Positions 62,538 to 64,000 of a stretch of 64,000 bases of DNA are shown piece by piece (position 1 is the stretch's first letter; every line of letters starts with the position of its first letter). The notes under the pieces were generated by a model. The model was not told the DNA's origin, did no database searches, and saw nothing but the letters and a program-made list of their open reading frames with translations. A program made the position numbers and the translations under genes. Source of the stretch: Megascapheus bottae (taxonomy: Eukaryota > Chordata > Mammalia > Rodentia > Geomyidae); NCBI GenBank assembly GCA_024803745.1, contig JANJXV010000004.1, positions 40,120,358-40,184,357 of the forward strand. Direction: 5' to 3'.

Positions 62538-62628
62538 TGAGTGCTGGTGGCTCATATCTGTAATCCTAGTTTCTTAGAAGGCTGAGAGTAGAACTTTGCT
62601 CAAGCTGGGCAGACAAAAAAAAAAGGTA
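62538..62628 (+). mobile_element. 7SL left arm fragment
   Basis: TGAGTGCTGGTGGCTCATAT, CTGTAATCCTAGTTTCTTAG, then an A-run at 62616. No right arm. Confidence 0.7.
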
Positions 62629-62639
62629 ATTAGACCCTT

Positions 62640-62945
62640 TCTCAACTCATACCTGGCTTACATGTACCTGTTATCCTTAGCTATATGGGAGAATGAGATT
62701 GGGAGGAGATTGGGGTTTCACACTAAACTAGTAGAAAAGACCATGAGACTGTGTTTAAATGCAGAAGGCATCCAGGCTAGGAAAGGAAGCCTAAAATAGG
62801 TGAATCACAGGTCTAGTTGTGTAGCCCATTGGGAATTAAAACCGTATCTCAAAAATAAGCAACATACAAAAGGATTAGAAGTGTTACTCAGCATTAAAGT
62901 ACCTACAACAAGCACAAGGCCCTGAATTCAAACTCTAGTGTGTTA
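62640..62945 (+). mobile_element. Decayed B1/ID-type repeats
   Basis: CATACCTGGCTTACATGTAC and GTTATCCTTAGCTATATGGG suggest a 7SL-type remnant. GAAGTGTTACTCAGCATTAA...GAATTCAAACTCTAGTG suggests an ID remnant. Low certainty. Confidence 0.4.
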
Positions 62946-63010
62946 ATATAAATATATAAATATATGTATACTTATATATGGATATATCTGTATGTGTGTA
63001 TATAGTAAAT
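62946..63010. repeat. TA-rich simple sequence
   Basis: ATATAAATATATAAATATAT and TATATGGATATATCTG. Confidence 0.85.
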
Positions 63011-63071
63011 AATAATAGTAGTTGGGGAAAGTATGGACTGAGTTGCTGAGAACAAGAATAAGAAAATAGTC

Positions 63072-63571
63072 AAGCTGGATATTGGTAGCTCACACTAATG
63101 TCCTAGCTAGTCAGGAGGCTGAGATCTGGATTCAAAGCTAGCCTGGGCCTGAAAGTCCCTGAAACTCTTATCTCCAATTAATCACCAGAAAACCGGAGGT
63201 GGGGCCGAGTTGGCTCATACCTGTAATCCTGGCTACTCAGGAGGCTGAGATCTGAGGATCAAGGTTCAAAACCATCCTGTGCACAAAAGGACCTTAACTC
63301 CAGTTAACCTATAGAAAATAGGAAGTGGGCTTGGTTCTAGGGTAAAGTGGTAGCCTTGAGCTGAATTGCTCAGGGACAAGCCCAGGCCCAGGGATAGGGT
63401 GGTAGCCCTGAGCTAAAAAGCTCAGGGACAGTGCTCCCACAAAAACAAAACTGGAGGTGGTGCTGTGGCTCAAGTGGTAGAGAGCTTGCCCTGAGCTGAA
63501 GAGCTCAGAGAGAGTCCAGGCCCAGAGTTCCAGCCCCATGACCAACCAGAAAAAAAAAGGAAAACAAAAAA
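63072..63571 (+). mobile_element. 7SL-Geo SINE, split by another 7SL-Geo
   Basis: Outer parts 63072-63202 (AGCTGGATATTGGTAGCTCA to AAAACCGGAGGTGG) and 63461-63571 (TGCTGTGGCTCAAGTGGTAG to CCCCATGACCAACC plus A-tail). Confidence 0.95.
63203..63446 (+). mobile_element. 7SL-Geo SINE nested, with duplicated right-arm segment
   Basis: GGCCGAGTTGGCTCATACCT, short middle block, then GGTAAAGTGGTAGCC...CCCAGGCCC and GGTAGCCCTGAGCTAAAAAG in tandem. The end is abbreviated (GTGCTCCCAC, A-tail), losing the right B box. TSD AAAACYGGAGGTGG at 63189-63202 and 63447-63460, one mismatch. Confidence 0.93.
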
Positions 63572-63713
63572 GAAATAGTCAAAAGGAATTTTATTTGTAA
63601 CATTTTGGTTTTTAAATGTTATTCATATAATTAAAATTAATTTTTAAAGGAAAAGAAAGTTATATTCCCTAATTGTAAATCAATAAAACCTAATCTGAAA
63701 AAATGTATCTTTC

Positions 63714-63968
63714 TTTTTTTTTTTTTTTTTAAAATTTTTTGTTGTCCGTGCAACTTGAACTCTGGGTCTGGGCACTGTCCCTGAGCTCTTCAGTTCAAGG
63801 CTACCACCCTACCCCTTGAGCCACAGTGCCATTTATGGTTTTCTAGTGGTTAAGTGCAGATAAGAGTCTCATAATCGTTAGTGTTCAGGCTGACTTTGAA
63901 CCAAGATCCTCAGATCTCAGCCTCCTGATTAACTAGGATTACAGGTGTGAGCAACTACACCGGTGTTG
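63714..63968 (-). mobile_element. 7SL-Geo SINE with 15-bp TSD
   Basis: Poly-T, TGTTGTCCGTGCAACTTGAA to GTGTGAGCAACTACACCGGT. AAAAATGTATCTTTC at 63699-63713 and 63969-63983. Confidence 0.96.
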
Positions 63969-64000
63969 AAAAATGTATCTTTCAACCGTGAGAACCTTTC

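Larger units (their letters stand above)
55128..64000 (+). other. Pdss2: PDSS2 downstream intron (5' part), probably intron 2
   Basis: Sequence after the donor at 55128. I looked for the following exon (expected to continue with QRSLAEITELIHTAL) and did not see it, so it lies beyond the window. Confidence 0.85.

Noticed and set aside
55128..64000. Search for the next PDSS2 exon
   Set aside because: No splice-bounded frame resembling the following PDSS2 residues was seen. The exon is presumably farther downstream.

Overview
The window is mammalian nuclear DNA from a rodent, almost certainly of the superfamily Geomyoidea (kangaroo rats, pocket mice, pocket gophers). The indicator is a dense load of a dimeric SINE whose left half is an ID-like (tRNA-Ala type) monomer and whose right half is the 'Geo' monomer. 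This IDL-Geo family is, from memory, described as restricted to Geomyoidea. There is no bacterial, phage or plasmid signature, no operon and no CRISPR array.

One real coding segment was found: a 135-bp internal exon at 54993-55127 (+). It has a good acceptor and donor, and its open frame reads as PDSS2, subunit 2 of the trans-prenyl diphosphate synthase that makes the coenzyme Q side chain. It corresponds to about residues 100-143 of the human protein, which I take to be exon 2. Positions 1-54992 are therefore the upstream intron (partial) and 55128-64000 the start of the next intron. The codons at both exon edges are split in a way that fits the PDSS2 sequence. No other exon was recognised.

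The rest is intron with repeats. (a) About 50 IDL-Geo copies, in both orientations, many with 12-16 bp target-site duplications (TSDs). (b) About 40 copies of a second dimer, called here 7SL-Geo: a B1/Alu-like 7SL-derived left arm joined to essentially the same Geo right arm. (c) Older B1, ID, L2/MIR-like and L1M-like fossils. (d) LINE-1 copies, mostly antisense to the gene: a near full-length dead element at 41761-48433 split by a solo class II (ERVK/IAP-like) LTR with a 6-bp TSD, 5'-truncated copies at 19599-21634 and 39142-40423, and a 97-bp stub at 48587-48683. (e) Microsatellites, several grown from SINE tails, including a roughly 0.7-kb imperfect tetranucleotide tract at 37580-38316. (f) At the very start, a 38-nt 3'-truncated U2 snRNA retrocopy flanked by a 13-bp TSD.

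The points most worth following are the Geo module shared by two SINE families, a 7SL-Geo lineage with a duplicated right-arm segment, nested insertions that reuse two sites inside 7SL/Geo sequence, inverted Geo arms flanking the PDSS2 exon, and the 1.4-1.9-kb SINE-free islands at 24694-27973 and 35705-37579. I found no convincing evidence of a wholly new biological system. Boundaries of SINE copies were read by eye and may be off by a few bases; TSD coordinates were counted individually.
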